This document shows, one piece after another, positions 15,876 to 25,251 of a stretch of DNA of 64,000 bases. Under the pieces are notes generated by a model that was given only the letters and a program-made list of their open reading frames with translations, had not been told where the DNA came from and did not search any database. Position 1 is the first letter of the stretch; each line of letters starts with the position of its first letter. Source of the stretch: Pseudomonadota bacterium (GTDB lineage Bacteria > Pseudomonadota > Alphaproteobacteria > Caulobacterales > Caulobacteraceae); NCBI GenBank assembly GCA_018241995.1, contig JAFECT010000009.1, positions 399,208-463,207 of the forward strand. The letters are read 5' to 3'. Position numbers and translations under genes: made by a program.

Positions 15876-16283
15876 TCAAGCTTTGCCTTGATCGACAGGC
15901 GCGGGCTCGATCAGGTCCCAGCGGTTGCCGTAGAGGTCTTCGAACACCGCCACCTTGCCGTAGGGCTCCCGGCGCGGCCCGTCGGCGAAGCGTACGCCGA
16001 GGCCGCTAAGGCGGGCGTGATCGCGATCCAGGTCGTCTGTGTGCAGGAACAGCCAGACCCGCCCGCCGCCCTGGCGCCCGACCGCCGCCGTTTGGGCCTC
16101 GTCCGTGGCGCGCGCCAGCAGGATGTCCGCGCCGCCGGGGCCGGCGCGCACCACCACCCAGCGCTTGGCGCCGCTGATCGGCGTATCCTCAACCAGGTCG
16201 AAGCCCAGCGTCCCGACATAGAAGCCGAGCGCCTCGTCGTAGTCGCGCACCAGGATCGCCACCAGGGCCAGCTTACGCCGCAT
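15876..16283 (-). CDS. VOC/glyoxalase family protein
   Basis: A 135-residue single-domain protein of the vicinal oxygen chelate superfamily. VAILVRDYDEALGFYVGTLGF is the family start, WVVVRAGPGGADILLAR the central strand, and VAVFEDLYGNRWDLIEP the C-terminal strand with the metal-ligand Glu/Asp region. Members include glyoxalases, dioxygenases and resistance proteins; none can be singled out. It stands alone, with about 175 bases upstream of the repeat-protein gene in which I see nothing specific. Confidence 0.85.
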   Translation of the reverse strand: MRRKLALVAILVRDYDEALGFYVGTLGFDLVEDTPISGAKRWVVVRAGPGGADILLARATDEAQTAAVGRQGGGRVWLFLHTDDLDRDHARLSGLGVRFADGPRREPYGKVAVFEDLYGNRWDLIEPAPVDQGKA

Positions 16284-16389
16284 CGCTCCCGCCTCCGAAC
16301 AGTGCGCTTCTTAGGCTGCTTCGCCCAGCTTGGCGCGAGCATGCTGGGCCGCTACGGTCCGCGCCCTTGCGAGCACACGGACGACCGAG

Positions 16390-18039
16390 ATGAGCGACAC
16401 CGCCGGGACGACCGCCCCCACCGACGCCCAGCTGCTGGCCGGGGTCGAGGCGGCCATGCAGGCCGGCGACATGGCTGCGGCCGGCAGGCTCGCGCGACAG
16501 GCGCTGGACCGGGGCATGAGCCACCCGACGCTTCTGTCCCTGGTCGCCTACGACCTGTTCGCCGCCAATCGCCCCGCCGACGCCGTGCCCTATCTGTACC
16601 GCGCCCGCGAGATGGCCCCGCGCGACCCCAATGGCCTGCATCTTCTGGCCCTCTGCCTGGCCGCGACCGGCCGGGACAAGGAGGCGGTGGGCGTCTTCGA
16701 GGAGTGCATCGCCGCAGCGCCCGATTTCGCGCCCGCCCGCTTCAACCTGGGTTCGGTCAAGCAGGAGCTCGGCGAACTGGACGAGGCGCGCCGGCTCTAT
16801 CGCGAGGCCATCGGGCTGCAGCCGAACTATCCGCAGGCCCTGGCCCTGCTGGCCGACCTCGACGCCAAGGCCGGGCGCATGGACGAGGCGCGCGCCTCGG
16901 CCGAGCGCGCCCTGGCGCTGGACCCCGACCAGTTCCCGGCGGTCAGCGCCCTGGCCCTGGCGCAAATGGCCCAGGGAGACGCCGAGGGCGCCGCGACCCG
17001 CCTGGAGGCGGCGGTCCGGCGAGGCCTGTCGCCGCTGAACGAAGCCATCGCCGTCAACATGCTGGGCGACGCGCTCGACGCCCAGGGCCGCGCCGAGGAA
17101 GCGTTCGAGGCCTACAGCCGCTCCAAGGCCCAGTTCCACAGTCTCTACGCGTCGCGCTGGGACCGCGCCGACGCGGAGAGCCCGCTGGCCCACGCCCGGC
17201 GCATCCTGCCGGCCTTCGAGGCCGTTCCCGCCGACGCCTGGAGCCGTCCGGCCACCCCCGCGCCGCGCGACGACGCACCCAGCGCCCACGTCTTCCTGGT
17301 CGGCTTCCCGCGTTCGGGCACGACGCTCCTGGAAAACGTGCTGTCGGCCCACCCGGACGTCATCGCCCTGGAAGAGCGCGACACCCTGCTGCAGAGCTGG
17401 CTCGACTACATGATCCCGCCGCACGGCCTGAACGACCTGGTCAAGGCCGACGAGGCGACCCTGGAAAGCGGGCGGCGCGCCTATTGGGAGCGGGTCGCGG
17501 CGCTGGAGGTGAAGCCCGCCGGAAAGGTGTTCATCGACAAGATGCCGATCAACACCGTGCAGCTGCCGGTGATCGCGCGGCTGTTCCCGGACGCGAAGAT
17601 CCTGTTCGCCCGGCGCGACCCGCGAGACGTGGTGCTGAGCTGCTTCCGCCGTCGCTTCGGCATGAACGCCTTCATGTACCAGCTCACCACGCTGGAGGGG
17701 ACGGCGGCGTACTACGACGCGGTGATGTCGCTCGCCTCGGCCTACGTGGCGCGACTGCCCTTGAACCTGCACGTGGTCCGCTACGAGAGCCTGGTCGAGG
17801 ACTTCGAGGCCCAGGCCCGCGCGGCCTGCGCCTTTGTGGGCCTGGACTGGAGCGACGACGTGAAAGCCTTCGCCGAGAAGGCCCGCGGGCGCGCCATCAA
17901 CACCCCGAGCTCCGCCCAGGTGGTCAAGGGCCTCTACGGCGAGGGCGCCGGCCAGTGGCGCCGGTTCCGCGAGGGCCTAGCGCCGGTGATGGAGGTGCTG
18001 AAGCCGTGGGTGGAGACCCTGGGCTATCCGGCGGAGTAG
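16390..18039 (+). CDS. TPR repeat sulfotransferase
   Basis: A 549-residue protein. Residues about 20-270 are tetratricopeptide repeats (for example PDFAPARFNLGSVKQELGEL and PNYPQALALLADLDAKAGRM), a protein-binding scaffold. Residues about 290-530 are a sulfotransferase domain with the PAPS 5'-phosphosulfate loop VGFPRSGTTLLENVL and the 3'-phosphate site ARRDPRDVVLSCF. It should transfer sulfate from PAPS to an unknown acceptor, possibly a protein or polysaccharide. The ATG at 16390 is chosen; a longer open frame from 16330 has no conserved sequence. Confidence 0.88.
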   Translation: MSDTAGTTAPTDAQLLAGVEAAMQAGDMAAAGRLARQALDRGMSHPTLLSLVAYDLFAANRPADAVPYLYRAREMAPRDPNGLHLLALCLAATGRDKEAVGVFEECIAAAPDFAPARFNLGSVKQELGELDEARRLYREAIGLQPNYPQALALLADLDAKAGRMDEARASAERALALDPDQFPAVSALALAQMAQGDAEGAATRLEAAVRRGLSPLNEAIAVNMLGDALDAQGRAEEAFEAYSRSKAQFHSLYASRWDRADAESPLAHARRILPAFEAVPADAWSRPATPAPRDDAPSAHVFLVGFPRSGTTLLENVLSAHPDVIALEERDTLLQSWLDYMIPPHGLNDLVKADEATLESGRRAYWERVAALEVKPAGKVFIDKMPINTVQLPVIARLFPDAKILFARRDPRDVVLSCFRRRFGMNAFMYQLTTLEGTAAYYDAVMSLASAYVARLPLNLHVVRYESLVEDFEAQARAACAFVGLDWSDDVKAFAEKARGRAINTPSSAQVVKGLYGEGAGQWRRFREGLAPVMEVLKPWVETLGYPAE

Positions 18040-18051
18040 GGACCGCCGCCT

Positions 18052-18077
18052 CACCTCTCCCATGAATGGGAGAGGTG
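18052..18077. terminator. Hairpin between convergent genes, likely bidirectional terminator
   Basis: CACCTCTCCCAT-GAATGGGAGAGGTG forms a long perfect stem between the sulfotransferase stop (18039) and the LysR stop (18083). There is no long T run, so termination could need only the hairpin, or it could be a repeat remnant. Confidence 0.5.
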
Positions 18078-18082
18078 TTCAG

Positions 18083-19057
18083 CTACTCCAGCAATCCCCG
18101 CGCGGCGTCCCTGAGCACACCTAAGAACCACGCCTGCGCCGGATCGGTCGCCCGGTCGCGCCGGTGCAGCAGCCCGATCTCCACCCGCGGCGCCACATAG
18201 TCGGTCTCCAGCAGCGCCACCCGCTGCGCCTTCAGCGAGATGCCGGCCAGACGGAGGGGCAGTTGGGCGGCCATGTCGGTGCGCATGGCGATGGCCAGGG
18301 CGGAAAAGGTGTCGGGCGCGATCACCCCGACCTTGCGCCTCAGCCCCCGCTCGGCCAGCGAGCGCTCGAACGCGCCCGCGTCCTCCCAGCTGGAGCGGCG
18401 CCTCAGGCCCTGCTCGACCACCGACCCCTCGGTCTCGCCGCTCTCGCCGGCGGTGGAGATGATCACGTGCGGGATGGCCGCCAGCTCCTCCAGCCCCAGC
18501 GGTCCGCCCGAGGCCGGGTGCCCGTTGCGCACCACCCAGACCAGGGTGTCGCCGACCAGGGGCTCGTAGGCGTAGCGCTCCGGCGCGTCCTCATAGCCGC
18601 CGATGGCCGCGTCCACCCGGCCGGCGTCGAGCTGCTCCACCAGCCGCGGGCTAGACCCTGCGATGCGCAGCGAGGCCAGGGGCGCGTCCTGGCGCAGCCG
18701 CTCCACCACCGCCGGGATCAGGATGGCGCAGGCGTAGGGGCCGGCCACCACGGTGAAGGCGCGTGAGGTGTGGGCCGGGTCGAAATCCGCCGGGGCCAGG
18801 GCGGCGTGGAGCTGCAGCAGCGAGGCATGGATAGCCGGCCCGATCTCCAGGGCCCGCACGGTCGGCTGCATGCCCGACGGACTGCGGATGAACAGCGGAT
18901 CGCCCAGGGCGTAGCGCAGCCGGTTCAGCGCATGGCTGACCGCGGACTGGGTCAGGCCCAGCCGCGCCCCTGCGCGCGTCACGTTTCTTTCCTGCAGCAA
19001 GGCGTCGAATACCCTGAGCAGATTGAGGTCCAGCGACCCTAGATGCATCTCATGCAT
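18083..19057 (-). CDS. LysR family transcriptional regulator
   Basis: A 324-residue regulator. The N-terminal winged HTH is typical (SLDLNLLRVFDALLQERNVTRAG followed by LGLTQSAVSHALNRLRYALGDPLF), with an effector domain of the NodD/PcpR-like group after about residue 90. It is divergent from the emrA-nodT pair, so it probably controls that efflux operon and itself. The ATG at 19057 or a second ATG at 19048 could be the start. Confidence 0.88.
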   Translation of the reverse strand: MHEMHLGSLDLNLLRVFDALLQERNVTRAGARLGLTQSAVSHALNRLRYALGDPLFIRSPSGMQPTVRALEIGPAIHASLLQLHAALAPADFDPAHTSRAFTVVAGPYACAILIPAVVERLRQDAPLASLRIAGSSPRLVEQLDAGRVDAAIGGYEDAPERYAYEPLVGDTLVWVVRNGHPASGGPLGLEELAAIPHVIISTAGESGETEGSVVEQGLRRRSSWEDAGAFERSLAERGLRRKVGVIAPDTFSALAIAMRTDMAAQLPLRLAGISLKAQRVALLETDYVAPRVEIGLLHRRDRATDPAQAWFLGVLRDAARGLLE

Positions 19058-19253
19058 AGGATGCGTGATAACATATCATTTGGATCATGGGCGCCGCATT
19101 CCTACCTGCGCTTGCAGCGGGTCGCTCCCGCCCGAGTCGTTCCGCGGGAGGGCGGCGCGGCGCAGGGGATGACGCAGCGCCAATCTTTCAAGACTCCGTC
19201 CCGGGGGGCTCCCGGCGCGGCGGTTCTGTTTATCTGTCGCGAGGAGTCGAGGC

Positions 19254-20321
19254 TTGAGCGAACCCCAGGAACATGCCGAGGCCAAGCCCGGCCTTGCGCG
19301 GCGTCTGCGCTGGCCGTTGATGATCGGCGGGCCGGTGATCATCCTGGCCGTGGTGCTGTGGTTCGTGCTGACCGGCGGGCGCTACCAGTCCACCGACGAC
19401 GCGTATGTGCAGATCGGCCGCGTGGGTGTCTCCACCAGCGTGCCCGGCCGGGTGGTCGAGATCGACGTGAAGGAGAACCAGCAGGTCGCCGCCGGCCAGG
19501 TGCTCTTCAAGCTCGACCCGCGCGACTATCAGGTGGCCCTGGAGCAGGCCGAGGCGCAGCTGAACAGCGCGCGCGCCCAGATCCTGGGCGGCAAGGCCTC
19601 CTACGAACAGCAACAGGCCGCGGTGAAGGCCGCCGACGAGACCGTCGCCTACACCGCCCGCGAGGCCGCCCGCGAAAAGGCCTTGGCCGACGCGGGGGTC
19701 GCCTCGCGCCAGCAGGCCGACCAGGCCCAGCACGCTGCCGACCAGGCCAAGGCCCAGGCCGTGGTCGCGCGCCAGCAGGCCGGCCAGGTGCTGGCCCAGC
19801 TCGGCATGACCGCATCCGCCCCCATCGACACCTATGCCTCGGTGCAGCAGGCCAAGGCCGCGGTCGACCGCGCGCGGCTGAACCTCTCCTACACCGTCGT
19901 CACCGCCGCCCAGGCGGGCACGGTGACGCGCGTGGACCAGCTGCAGCCCGGCGCCTATCTCAATGCTTCCCAGCCGGTGTTCTTCCTGGTCTCGGGCGAG
20001 CCGTGGGTCGAGGCCAACTTCAAGGAAAACCAGCTCGGCAAGATGCGCGTGGGCCAGGCCGCCGAGATCGAAATCGACGCCTACAAGGGCCAGAAGTTCT
20101 CAGCCCACTTGGCCAGCTTCTCGCCCGGCACCGGCTCGACCTTCTCGCTGCTGCCCGCCCAGAACGCCACCGGCAACTGGGTCAAGGTGGTGCAGCGCCT
20201 GCCCGTGCGCCTGACCTTCGACCGCCCGCCGCCCGACATGGCCGCCCACGCGGGCCTCTCGGCCAAGGTCAAGGTCGACGTGCGCTCAGGCTCCGGCCAG
20301 ACGTCCACGGGGAAGCGCTAA
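19254..20321 (+). CDS. emrA: EmrA/HlyD-type membrane fusion protein
   Basis: A 355-residue periplasmic adaptor with one N-terminal membrane helix (WPLMIGGPVIILAVVLWFVLTGG). It has the family start YQSTDDAYVQ, the lipoyl half-motifs (GRVVEIDVKENQQVAAGQVLFKLD and AGTVTRVDQLQPGAYL), a long coiled-coil hairpin in between (about 90-190) and a beta-barrel segment WVEANFKENQLGKM. The start is TTG after GAGGAG. It links an inner-membrane pump to an outer-membrane channel. The channel gene follows 4 bases later, but no MFS pump (EmrB) is encoded nearby. Confidence 0.88.
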   Translation: MSEPQEHAEAKPGLARRLRWPLMIGGPVIILAVVLWFVLTGGRYQSTDDAYVQIGRVGVSTSVPGRVVEIDVKENQQVAAGQVLFKLDPRDYQVALEQAEAQLNSARAQILGGKASYEQQQAAVKAADETVAYTAREAAREKALADAGVASRQQADQAQHAADQAKAQAVVARQQAGQVLAQLGMTASAPIDTYASVQQAKAAVDRARLNLSYTVVTAAQAGTVTRVDQLQPGAYLNASQPVFFLVSGEPWVEANFKENQLGKMRVGQAAEIEIDAYKGQKFSAHLASFSPGTGSTFSLLPAQNATGNWVKVVQRLPVRLTFDRPPPDMAAHAGLSAKVKVDVRSGSGQTSTGKR

Positions 20322-20325
20322 TCCC

Positions 20326-21795
20326 GTGAGCAAGATGCGTAACCTAAGCTTGGCGTCGGTCCTGGCCTTGAGCCTCGGGGCTTCCGCCTGCGCCACCGTG
20401 GGCCCCGACTTCGAGCGGCCCAAGGCGCCCGACACGCCGGGCTATCTGATGAAGGGCGACAAGGCGGGGCCGAACTCGCCGCGCATCGTCTCGGCCGAGC
20501 CCCCGGCGGGCGCCTGGTGGACCGCCTTCGGCTCGCCGGAGCTGGACGCCACGATCCGCCAGGCCCTGGCCGACAGCCCGACGCTCGACGAAGCCGACGC
20601 GACCCTGGCGCAATCGCGCGAGGCCCTGGCGGTGGCGCGCGGCGCCGAAAAGCCCCAGGTCGACGCCAACGCGGGCGTCCAGCGCGAGCGGGTCAACGTC
20701 GCCGCCTTCGGCTTCACCGGCTTCCCCAACCCGACCATCACCCTCTATTCGATCGGCGCGGGCGTCACCTACGACCTCGACCTGTTCGGCGGCCAGAAGC
20801 GCGCGGTCGAGAACGCCGCCGCCCGGCTGGAGGCCCAGGGCCGTCGCGCCGACGCGGCCTATCTGATGCTGACCGGCAATGTCGCCATCGAGGCCGGCCA
20901 GATCGCCGCCCTGCGCGCCCAGATCGCCGCTGTCCAGCAGATGATCGCCGACGACCGCCAGAACGTGGCCCTGCACGACAAGGCCGTGCGCCTGGGCGGG
21001 GCCGCGGTCTCGCAGGGCATCGGCGCCCAGGCCCAGCTGGCCGAGGACCAGGCCCTGCTGCCGCCGCTGAACCAGCAGCTGGCCCAGCATCGGCACGCCC
21101 TCGCTCTGCTGGTCGGCAAGGCGCCGGCGGACTTCACCGCGCCCGATTTCGACCTGGCGCGCCTGACCCTGCCGGGCGAGGTCCCGGTCAGCTTGCCGTC
21201 CGACCTGGTGCGCCGCCGTCCCGACATCCTGGCCGCCGAGGCCGACCTGCATGCCTCGACCGCCCAGATCGGGGTCGAGACCGCCAAGCTCTATCCGAAC
21301 GTGAAGCTGACCGCCGCCCTGACCCAGGGCGCCCTGAAGCCGCAGGACATCTTCAGCTACGACTTCTCCGGCTGGAACTTCGGCCCGCAGGTCAGCGTGC
21401 CCCTGTTCCATGGCGGGGCGCTGAAGGCCAATCGCGCGGCGGCGGCCGCCGCCGCCGAAGCTTCCTACGCGCGCTACAAGCAGACGGTGCTGAAGGCCTT
21501 CGTCGAGGTCGCCGACGCTATGCAGGCCCTGGCCCACGACGAGGACATGCTGCAGGCGCAGAGCCGCGCCCTGCAGGTGGCCGAGGCTGATCTGCGCGAC
21601 AACCGGGTCGCCTACGACAAGGGCGGCGGAACCCTGCTCGGCGTGCTGGACGCCCAGCGCCGGACGCACTCCGCCCGGCGCAACCTGACCAACGCCCAGG
21701 CCCAGCGCTACCTCGACACCGTGCGCCTCTATATCGCCACCGCCGCCGACTGGCGCGCGGAGGGCACCCGCGCGGCGGCCTCGTCGCGGCCCTGA
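20326..21795 (+). CDS. NodT-family outer-membrane efflux lipoprotein
   Basis: A 489-residue TolC-like channel. The signal peptide ends in a lipobox (LSLGASAC), so it is a lipoprotein. TVGPDFERP is the family N-terminus. Two outer-membrane-factor repeats follow, with LFGGQKRAVENA and, in the second half, LVRRRPDILAAEADLHAS, which are hallmark RND/EmrA-associated channel sequences. The start is GTG. It is in one operon with emrA. It exports small molecules together with an adaptor and an inner-membrane pump that must be encoded elsewhere. Confidence 0.9.
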   Translation: MSKMRNLSLASVLALSLGASACATVGPDFERPKAPDTPGYLMKGDKAGPNSPRIVSAEPPAGAWWTAFGSPELDATIRQALADSPTLDEADATLAQSREALAVARGAEKPQVDANAGVQRERVNVAAFGFTGFPNPTITLYSIGAGVTYDLDLFGGQKRAVENAAARLEAQGRRADAAYLMLTGNVAIEAGQIAALRAQIAAVQQMIADDRQNVALHDKAVRLGGAAVSQGIGAQAQLAEDQALLPPLNQQLAQHRHALALLVGKAPADFTAPDFDLARLTLPGEVPVSLPSDLVRRRPDILAAEADLHASTAQIGVETAKLYPNVKLTAALTQGALKPQDIFSYDFSGWNFGPQVSVPLFHGGALKANRAAAAAAAEASYARYKQTVLKAFVEVADAMQALAHDEDMLQAQSRALQVAEADLRDNRVAYDKGGGTLLGVLDAQRRTHSARRNLTNAQAQRYLDTVRLYIATAADWRAEGTRAAASSRP

Positions 21796-21802
21796 TCCGG
21801 CC

Positions 21803-22036
21803 TCAGCCCGACGACGACGACCGTTGCTCCAGCATCGCGTCAAGCGCGTGCGCGACCAGCGCCACAGCCGCCGCGCCGCATGCCCAGGCCAGCAGGATAT
21901 AAGGCCCGACCAGGGGGACGTTGGCCGGCGCCCATAGCCTCAGAATCTCGACCAGGGCGAGGCCAAGGAAGGCCAGGACGGAGAGGGTGCTCACCCCGCG
22001 AACGAGCCAGAGCACGGTTCGGACCTTGCGGACCAT
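21803..22036 (-). CDS. Small membrane protein (77 aa)
   Basis: The ATG at 22036 opens a 77-residue protein with two membrane helices (VSTLSVLAFLGLALVEILRLW and GPYILLAWACGAAAVALVAHAL) and a basic N-terminus MVRKVR. A GGGAG sequence lies upstream. A longer frame in the same phase reaches to 22687 but only shadows the OPT gene. The function is unknown. Confidence 0.6.
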   Translation of the reverse strand: MVRKVRTVLWLVRGVSTLSVLAFLGLALVEILRLWAPANVPLVGPYILLAWACGAAAVALVAHALDAMLEQRSSSSG

Positions 22037-22228
22037 GGCGTGGGGCTCCCGGATGAACGCATACAGACTTTCAGCAGAGCATCGAGACCGCCGGGCGGCC
22101 TTGATCTGAATCAAATCCGCGCGGGCGAGGCTGTGAAGCACCCTAGCGGCCCCGTCCAAACCGTGGCACTCGTTCGCGCCTGAGAAGGCGCGCGTCGGGG
22201 AGGCGGGCGCCGGGGAGTTTCCGCCGTC

Positions 22229-24247
22229 ATGTCCGACCCTGCCGCCGAAGGCCGCCGCATCGAGCTTACCCTCCGGGGCCTGATCCTCGGGGTGCTGATC
22301 ACGCTCCTGCTGACCGCCGCCAACGTCTACATGGGCCTGCGCGTGGCCCTGACCTTCGCCTCGTCGATCCCGGCGGCGGTGATGTCGATGGCGTTCCTGC
22401 GGATGTTCAAGAATTCGACCATCTGGGAGAACAACATCGTCCAGACGGTCGCCTCCGCGGCCGGGACCCTGTCGTCGGTGATCTTCGTGCTGCCCGGCCT
22501 GATCATGGTCGGCTGGTGGTCGCACTTCAACTTCCTGGATTCGTTCCTGATCTGCGTGGTCGGTGGGGTCCTGGGCGTGATGTACACGATCCCTCTGCGC
22601 CGGGCGCTCGTCACCAATTCCGACCTGCCCTATCCCGAAGGCGTGGCCGCGGCCGAGGTGCTGAAGGTCGGCTCCGGCACGGATCACGGCGCGGCGGCCG
22701 AAGGCACGGCGGTCGAGACCGGCTCCGCGGGGCTGAAGACCATGGTGGCGGGCTCGGCGGTCTCAGCCATCTTCCCACTGGGCATCGGCGCCAAGTTCTT
22801 CTCCGACAGCTTCAACCGGTTCTGGAAGATTTCCCCCGTCGCCGGCACCGGCGTCGGCGGCAGCTACTCGCTCGCCCTCATCGGCGCCGGGCACCTGATG
22901 GGCCCGATCGTCGGGCTTTCCATGCTGGTCGGCATCATCATCGCCTGGGGCGGTTTCGTGCCGTATTTCATGACCCAGCATCCGGTCCCCGGCGACCTCG
23001 CCGCCGCGGCGACGGCGGTGTTCAAGTCGAAGGTCAAGCTGATCGGGGCGGGCACCATCGCGGTGTCCTCGATCTGGACGCTCGGCAAGCTGGTGATGCC
23101 CATCTGGCGCGGCCTGATGTCGGCGGCGGCCGCCTCGTCGCAGTCGTCGAAGGGCGGCGTGCTGCCGCGCACCGAGCGCGACATGCCCATCGCCATCGTC
23201 GGCCTGATCGCCCTGGTCTGCATCGTGCCGATCGCCTGGATGCTCTACGCCTTCCTGCACCTGCCGCGCTCGGCGCCGCTGTTGCCGCTCCTCACGCCGC
23301 TGATCGTGGCGGGCGTGGTCTATATCGCCATCGTCGGCCTCGCCGTCTCGGCGGTGTGCGGCTACATGGCCGGCCTGATCGGCTCGTCCAACAGCCCGGT
23401 CTCGGGCCTGGCCATCCTGGCGGTGCTGGGCGCGACCCTGATGCTGAACGCCATCGCCGGCGCGGTCGTCGGATCGTCGAACGCCCTGGTCGCCTTCTCG
23501 CTGTTCGTGACCGCGATCCTTTTGACCGTGGCCACCATCGCCAACAACAACCTGCAGGACCTGAAGACCGGCCAGCTGGTCGACGCCACGCCGTGGAAGC
23601 AGCAGGTCGCCCTGCTGGTCGGCGTGGTCGCCGGCGCCCTGGTGATCCCGCCGGTCTGCGATCTGCTGTTCAGCACCTACGGCATCGACGGCGTGAACAG
23701 TCATCCGCTGAAGCCGGGCGCCCCGCTGGTTGCGCCCCAGGCCAACCTGATCTCGACCATCGCGCGCGGTGTGATCACCGGCGACCTGGACTGGGGCATG
23801 CTGGGCGTCGGCGGGATCGTCGGCGTCATCCTGGTGATCATCGACGAAACCCTGCGCAAGATGAGCAAGGGCAAGGCCGGCATGCCGCCCCTGGGCGCTG
23901 CGCTGGCCATGTATCTGCCGACCGCCGTGACCATGCCGGTGGTGATCGGCTCCTTCATCGGCTGGGCCTACGACAAGTCGGTCGAGAAGAAGTCCTGGGG
24001 CGAGGCGGCGAAACAGCTCGGCGTGCTGCTGGCGTCCGGCTTCATCGTCGGCGAGAGCCTGATCTATGTTCTGATCGCCGCGGTCACCGCCGCCACCGGC
24101 AACCCGGAACCCTTTGCTCAGTTCGGCTCCGACCCCACCGGCGGCAACGCCGAGATGGTCGGCGCGGGCGCCTTCGCCATCGTGATCGTCGTCCTCTACC
24201 TGTGGATCCAGGGCATGGCCAAGAAGGCCGCCTCAAGGAGCGCGTAA
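22229..24247 (+). CDS. OPT family oligopeptide transporter
   Basis: A 672-residue inner-membrane protein with about 14-16 helices. The N-terminal ELTLRGLILGVLITLLLTAANVY, NIVQTVASAAGT and DLPYPEGVAAAEVL segments are typical of the bacterial OPT family, which takes up peptides or metal-chelate compounds by secondary transport. It is followed 5 bases later by D-cysteine desulfhydrase and then a racemase, which suggests uptake of peptides containing D-amino acids or sulfur amino acids. About 190 bases upstream show no specific feature. Confidence 0.9.
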   Translation: MSDPAAEGRRIELTLRGLILGVLITLLLTAANVYMGLRVALTFASSIPAAVMSMAFLRMFKNSTIWENNIVQTVASAAGTLSSVIFVLPGLIMVGWWSHFNFLDSFLICVVGGVLGVMYTIPLRRALVTNSDLPYPEGVAAAEVLKVGSGTDHGAAAEGTAVETGSAGLKTMVAGSAVSAIFPLGIGAKFFSDSFNRFWKISPVAGTGVGGSYSLALIGAGHLMGPIVGLSMLVGIIIAWGGFVPYFMTQHPVPGDLAAAATAVFKSKVKLIGAGTIAVSSIWTLGKLVMPIWRGLMSAAAASSQSSKGGVLPRTERDMPIAIVGLIALVCIVPIAWMLYAFLHLPRSAPLLPLLTPLIVAGVVYIAIVGLAVSAVCGYMAGLIGSSNSPVSGLAILAVLGATLMLNAIAGAVVGSSNALVAFSLFVTAILLTVATIANNNLQDLKTGQLVDATPWKQQVALLVGVVAGALVIPPVCDLLFSTYGIDGVNSHPLKPGAPLVAPQANLISTIARGVITGDLDWGMLGVGGIVGVILVIIDETLRKMSKGKAGMPPLGAALAMYLPTAVTMPVVIGSFIGWAYDKSVEKKSWGEAAKQLGVLLASGFIVGESLIYVLIAAVTAATGNPEPFAQFGSDPTGGNAEMVGAGAFAIVIVVLYLWIQGMAKKAASRSA

Positions 24248-24252
24248 CGCCA

Positions 24253-25251
24253 GTGCATCTCGCCCGCTTTCCCCGTCGCCGCTACACCCCGCACGCCACG
24301 CCGATCGAGCGGCTGGACAACCTGTCCCGCCACCTCGGCGGGCCGGAGATCTGGATCAAGCGCGACGACTTGCTGGGCCTGACCTCGGGCGGCAACAAGA
24401 CGCGCAAACTCGAGTTCCTGGTGGCCGATGCGCTGGCGCAGGGCGCGGACACCCTGATCACGGTGGGCGCGGTGCAGTCCAACCACTGCCGCCTGACCCT
24501 GGCGGCGGCGGTCAAGGAGGGGCTGAAGTGCCGCCTGGTGCTGGAACAGCGGGTGCCGGGCAGCTACGACGCCCACGCCTCGGGCAACAACTTCCTGTTC
24601 GACCTCCTGGGCGTGGAGAAGGTCACCGTCGTCGAGGGCGGCGCGGACCTGATGGGCGCTATGCAGAAGGTCGCCGAGGAGCTGAAGGCCGAGGGCCGCA
24701 AGGGCTACATCATCCCCGGCGGCGGCTCCAATCCGCTGGGCGCGCTGGGCTATGTCGCCTGCGCCGAGGAGATCCTGACCCAGACCTTCGACATGGGGCT
24801 GAAGCTCGACCACGTGGTGGTGGCCTCGGGCAGCGCCGGCACCCATTCGGGCCTGCTGGTCGGCCTCGAAGGCAACAATGCGCGCCTGCCGCTCACCGGC
24901 ATCAACGTGCGCCGCCCCCGCGCCGAGCAAGAAGGCAATGTCCACAAGCTGGCGGTCGAGACGGCGGAGTTCCTGGGCGTCGAGGCGCCCTCGCGCCAGA
25001 CCGTGGTGGCGCTCGATGACTGGGTCGGCCCCGGCTATTCGATCCCCACGGCGGAGATGACCGAGGCGGTGCGCCTCCTGGCCCGGACCGAAGGCGTGCT
25101 GCTGGACCCGGTCTACACCGGCAAGGCGTTCGCGGGCCTCCTGGGCCTGGTCGAGCGGGGTGTGTTCGGCAAGAACGAGCGCGTGCTGTTCGTCCACACC
25201 GGCGGCTCGCCCGCGCTCTACGCCTATCAGCAGGTGCTGCAGTCGGCGTGA
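24253..25251 (+). CDS. dcyD: D-cysteine desulfhydrase (PLP, ACC-deaminase family)
   Basis: A 332-residue PLP enzyme of the ACC deaminase/D-cysteine desulfhydrase family, which splits D-cysteine to pyruvate, ammonia and sulfide. The PLP lysine is in SGGNKTRKLEFL; GAVQSNHCRLTLAAA is the conserved substrate-site loop; SGSAGTHSGLLVGL binds the PLP phosphate; HTGGSPALYAY is the C-terminal motif. The start is GTG at 24253, 12 bases after AAGGAG. ACC deaminase activity is an alternative. The much longer open frame upstream is a shadow of the OPT gene. Confidence 0.9.
   Translation: MHLARFPRRRYTPHATPIERLDNLSRHLGGPEIWIKRDDLLGLTSGGNKTRKLEFLVADALAQGADTLITVGAVQSNHCRLTLAAAVKEGLKCRLVLEQRVPGSYDAHASGNNFLFDLLGVEKVTVVEGGADLMGAMQKVAEELKAEGRKGYIIPGGGSNPLGALGYVACAEEILTQTFDMGLKLDHVVVASGSAGTHSGLLVGLEGNNARLPLTGINVRRPRAEQEGNVHKLAVETAEFLGVEAPSRQTVVALDDWVGPGYSIPTAEMTEAVRLLARTEGVLLDPVYTGKAFAGLLGLVERGVFGKNERVLFVHTGGSPALYAYQQVLQSA

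Noticed and set aside
15768..18065. A 765-codon plus-strand frame over the sulfotransferase gene
   Set aside because: It is Arg/Gly/Pro-rich shadow coding; the TPR and sulfotransferase motifs are in another frame.
22516..24252. N-terminal extension of D-cysteine desulfhydrase to 911 residues
   Set aside because: The extension overlaps the OPT gene out of frame; a GTG with AAGGAG at 24253 gives the normal family length.
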